Under the pieces are notes generated by a model. The model made no database searches. It was not told the DNA's origin and saw nothing but the letters and a program-made list of their open reading frames with translations. The translations under genes were made by a program, and so were the position numbers. Positions 14,628-16,861 of a DNA stretch of 16,861 nucleotides are shown one piece after another. The first letter of the stretch is position 1. Every line of letters starts with the position of its first letter. Source of the DNA: SHLQ01 sp964494395 (GTDB taxonomy: Bacteria; Actinomycetota; Acidimicrobiia; Acidimicrobiales; SHLQ01); the NCBI GenBank assembly GCA_964494395.1, contig CAZBTI010000079.1, positions 1-16,861 on the forward strand, written 5' to 3'.

Positions 14628-15494
14628 ATGGCGAAGATGATCCCACCATTCATCAGCCCGAACGCGCCTCCCGGCGAGAAGAAGCTGTTCCACTGGCTAT
14701 CTGATTTCGGGGATCCCGAATGGATTGCCTTTCACGATCAACACGTGATCTCAAAGACCGACCGGGAGACTCAGGTCGACTTCATCGTCGTTGTGCCCGG
14801 GATCGGCGTGCTGGTCATTGAAGTGAAATCGCATTCGTCGGTTTCGATGAGTGACGACGGCCAGTGGGTTCTTGGCAAGCAGCCGTGGTCTCGAAGCCCA
14901 GACGAACAAGCCCGCACTGCCCAACACGTCTTCTTTCGGCGTCTGAAAGAGACCATGAGGCCCGCCAGCCCAAACTTCCCCATCGTCGGGACGATTTGGT
15001 TTACCCACACCGACTTCCCCCACAAGCGCATCGATGCTTCACAGCTCAAGACGTTGGTCGGACCCCTCGATCAGCGCAACTGGGCCAACCCGAGAGCCGC
15101 AATCCTTTCCACCATCGAGCAGGGAAAACACCTGCTTGTCGAAAACCGTCAGAAGGGCACCTTCCAATGGAGTGCGCTCGACTCCGAACGCCCCAACCGG
15201 TACGACATCGAACACATCAAGGGAGCCTTGCTTCCGCTGAAGTCAACACGGATAGGGCACGCAATAGGCGCCCCAAGAACGACCGGAGGAGGGCTCGCAC
15301 TCGACGTCGCTACCGTTGTTCAGCCCCCGCCCTCAACCCAGCGCGTGCGGGCTCACGACTACCGCTTGCCCGCGAGGACCAGCAGAGTGAGTCGCAAGAA
15401 CAGGCGGCTGCTCATACTGGTTTCGATCATGGCGTTCTGCGTCGTCGCAGCTACGTTCATGCTCGTCCTCGCCGTGGACGTCGCGTTCGCCTGA
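14628..15494 (+). CDS. NERD-domain protein with C-terminal membrane anchor
   Basis: A 288-residue protein. Residues about 13-130 form a NERD (nuclease-related) domain: a Glu in the first helix (PGEKKLF, E17), D51 in QVDFIVVVPG and E65-V-K67 in VLVIEVKSH. These match the restriction-endonuclease-like catalytic pattern. In many actinobacteria this domain opens a much larger protein with a UvrD/Rep helicase; here no helicase follows. Instead there is a Pro/Arg-rich linker and one hydrophobic helix (about 259-286). The NERD domain would therefore be on the cytoplasmic face of the membrane. The start is firm, with AGGAGG upstream. NERD-helicase proteins have been linked to phage defence; a nuclease role here is inference. 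Confidence 0.82.
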   Translation: MAKMIPPFISPNAPPGEKKLFHWLSDFGDPEWIAFHDQHVISKTDRETQVDFIVVVPGIGVLVIEVKSHSSVSMSDDGQWVLGKQPWSRSPDEQARTAQHVFFRRLKETMRPASPNFPIVGTIWFTHTDFPHKRIDASQLKTLVGPLDQRNWANPRAAILSTIEQGKHLLVENRQKGTFQWSALDSERPNRYDIEHIKGALLPLKSTRIGHAIGAPRTTGGGLALDVATVVQPPPSTQRVRAHDYRLPARTSRVSRKNRRLLILVSIMAFCVVAATFMLVLAVDVAFA

Positions 15495-15682
15495 TCGGCG
15501 CTACTGCGCAGCCGACGCGCCGCGTTGTTTGAGTACAGCGTCATTCAAAACGGTGATGAGATTGTGACTGCGTTTCCAACAAGTGGAATCTGCTACAAAA
15601 CGTGACCATCTCAAGACGGCTGCAGCATTGAGTGCCAAACGAGAGCTCCTCCCCCACTCGTTATGTAACCCCAAAACCACAG
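15495..15682 (+). other. intergenic stretch with a short coding-like remnant
   Basis: In the frame of the NERD gene, after its TGA, codons stay open to a TGA at 15603-15605. From a TTG at 15525 they read 26 residues, including EYSVIQNGDEIVTAFPTSG. There is no ribosome binding site. It could be the 3' tip of a decayed gene or chance. The rest of the stretch shows nothing else. Confidence 0.3.
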
Positions 15683-15733
15683 GACGGCTAGTTGGCTAAG
15701 TGGGTCCAGTATCCCATTAGCCAACTAGCCGTC
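15683..15733. terminator. strong bidirectional terminator hairpin
   Basis: Arms GACGGCTAGTTGGCTAA (15683-15699) and TTAGCCAACTAGCCGTC (15717-15733) are perfect complements over 17 bp. The stem continues as TGGG/CCCA after a one-base bulge (G15700), with an 8-base loop. It lies between convergent genes, 4 bases after the stop of the SdrD-like gene on the minus strand. In that direction it is followed by CCTGTGGTTTTGGGG. Confidence 0.85.
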
Positions 15734-15737
15734 GCTG

Positions 15738-16861
15738 TTAGATCTGGCGTCGGCGAGCTCCTCCGCGCACTGTTGCTATTGTTCCCGACCCTGTTACCAA
15801 CAGGACGAGAGCCATGAGTAGCAGGTAGTTGGAGCTCAGACCCGTGAAGGCCAACACCGGAATAGTGCCATCGGTATTAGCCGCCTCAGTCAGCACGAGA
15901 CCAAAGTCGGCGTTGGTGATATCGACACCGTTGACCATGGTGATCACATCGGTGAAGCCGTCGGCGTCAACACCACCTCCCGCTGACAGGCTGCTGCCAT
16001 CGGGAGCGGTGAGCTTCATTCGGTAGTCGCCGGGCGGCACTTCAAAGCTGTACGAGCCGTCAGCATCTGTAGTGGCGAAAACTGGCTGGCCATTCGCATC
16101 AGTAACCGGAGTGCCGTCGGCATTGAACAACTGGATGAGCACGCCAGCGCGGACAGTTTCATCGGCGTCCAACTGACCATCGCCATCGATGTCATCCCAA
16201 ATGACACCTGACAAGTCCTGAGTCGGAGCGAATCCCATATCGAGCGTGAAATCGTCCACACCTGCAGCGACTGAAATTGCCGCGATCAAACCAGAGCTGT
16301 CACCGTCAGAATCTGTTGCGTCATCTGCCGTCGAGTTCGATGGCGATGCCACAAAGCCCTCCGGTTGGATGAACTGCAGCTGATAGTTGCCGGGTTCGAC
16401 TTCGAAGATGTACTCACCTTCAGCGTCGGTGACCGTGGCAACTGGGTCTCCGTTCTCGTCGAGGACAGGATCGCCGTTCTCGTCCAACAATTCGACCACG
16501 ACTCCAGCCAATGGTGGCTCGTCGTCGTCCTGGATTCCATCGTTGTTGAGGTCGTTCCAGACGTAGTTGCCGATTTCGACAAGAGGGCTCTGAACGATTC
16601 CCGCATCCCACGAGTAATCGTCGACAATGCCATCACCATCAGTGTCGGTGAGCAGCGACGGATCGGATACGTCGATCACACTCGTGAGGCCAGTGATTGG
16701 ATCAGCGTCCGAATCAAGCGCATCATCACCAGCATCATTCGCCGTCAGCACAAAGCCCGCAGGCAACGTGTCGGTGTCGAACTCGATGATGTACTCACCA
16801 GGAGCGACATCAAAGAAGTACTCACCGGACGCATCCGTCGTCGCCGTAACGGGGTTTCCGT
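15738..16861 (-). CDS. SdrD B-domain surface protein with LAFTG sorting signal (5' end outside window)
   Basis: The frame is open from the right window edge to a stop at 15738-15740 (373 residues visible). It holds the end of one and two further complete Cna/SdrD B-type repeats, seen as GNYVWNDLNNDGIQDDDEP (from about 16580) and GVIWDDIDGDGQLDADE (from about 16200). Each has a Ca-binding-like acidic loop and an E/D-V-x-PG-x-Y strand (FEVEPGNYQL, FEVPPGDYRM). The C-terminus is a cell-wall sorting signal: LAFTG (15840-15854), a hydrophobic helix and an Arg-rich tail (GGARRRQI). LAxTG is the motif preferred by class E sortases of actinobacteria, so the protein is probably linked covalently to peptidoglycan and acts as a stalk or adhesin. 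No sortase gene is in view. Confidence 0.9.
   Translation of the reverse strand, partial: GNPVTATTDASGEYFFDVAPGEYIIEFDTDTLPAGFVLTANDAGDDALDSDADPITGLTSVIDVSDPSLLTDTDGDGIVDDYSWDAGIVQSPLVEIGNYVWNDLNNDGIQDDDEPPLAGVVVELLDENGDPVLDENGDPVATVTDAEGEYIFEVEPGNYQLQFIQPEGFVASPSNSTADDATDSDGDSSGLIAAISVAAGVDDFTLDMGFAPTQDLSGVIWDDIDGDGQLDADETVRAGVLIQLFNADGTPVTDANGQPVFATTDADGSYSFEVPPGDYRMKLTAPDGSSLSAGGGVDADGFTDVITMVNGVDITNADFGLVLTEAANTDGTIPVLAFTGLSSNYLLLMALVLLVTGSGTIATVRGGARRRQI

Noticed and set aside
9186..15605. Stop-codon readthrough or recoding, because several genes are followed by long in-frame open stretches
   Set aside because: With this base composition stretches of 30-60 codons without stop are expected by chance, and they follow all three stop codons; many look like shadow sequence.
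1..16861. Mobile element, prophage or organised defence island
   Set aside because: No transposase, integrase, terminal repeats or tRNA attachment site seen; the NERD and PIN genes alone do not make an island.

Overview
The window looks like accessory chromosome of a GC-rich actinobacterium. My best guess is class Acidimicrobiia (an Ilumatobacter-like marine lineage). The basis is several secreted proteins with a lipobox or signal anchor followed by Thr/Pro/Glu-rich linkers, a C-terminal LAFTG sorting signal, an OmpA-domain lipoprotein without porin context, and GC-ending codons. This is inference; no rRNA, tRNA or marker gene is present. Two 100-base N runs (5468-5567 and 12721-12820) sit inside tandem repeats, so this is a scaffolded draft or metagenome assembly.

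Left part (1-3749), metabolic. A minus-strand cluster reads: serine beta-lactamase/family VIII-type esterase (1318-2520), a 27-codon small ORF with a G-rich ribosome binding site (1152-1235), then a Rieske non-heme iron oxygenase running off the left edge (1-1085). Divergent from it is a short MetE-like (C-terminal-domain-only) protein (2685-3749).

Middle (3750-9188), mostly surface or unknown proteins. It holds a dual-specificity-type phosphatase (minus), a Thr-rich lipoprotein broken by an assembly gap (plus), an unknown 209-residue protein (minus), a membrane-anchored FAS1 protein (minus), and a bitopic protein with two copies of an OB-like extracytoplasmic domain (plus). The 209-residue protein and the bitopic protein share an N-terminal motif, roughly T-x-E-[EQ]-Y-x2-LFG-[ED]-x-PP, although the rest of the two proteins is unrelated.

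Right part (9189-16861). It holds an OmpA/BON-like lipoprotein with four 27-bp acidic repeats, an orphan VapC-like PIN toxin preceded by what looks like the tail of a lost antitoxin, a SWEET/PQ-loop transporter divergent from an Lrp/AsnC regulator with a 33-bp palindrome between them, a coiled-coil membrane protein interrupted by the second gap, a serine-hydrolase lipoprotein with a degenerate YxN motif, a stand-alone NERD-domain protein with a C-terminal membrane anchor, and the C-terminal part of a multi-SdrD-B surface protein with a LAFTG sorting signal.

The common theme from about 4.6 kb rightward is the cell envelope: at least six proteins are exported, lipidated or wall-anchored. No phage, transposase, CRISPR or RNA gene was recognised. 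The most promising undescribed items are the shared LFG N-terminal motif with the duplicated-domain bitopic protein, the large palindrome in the SWEET/Lrp promoter, and the small ORF with a leader hairpin.
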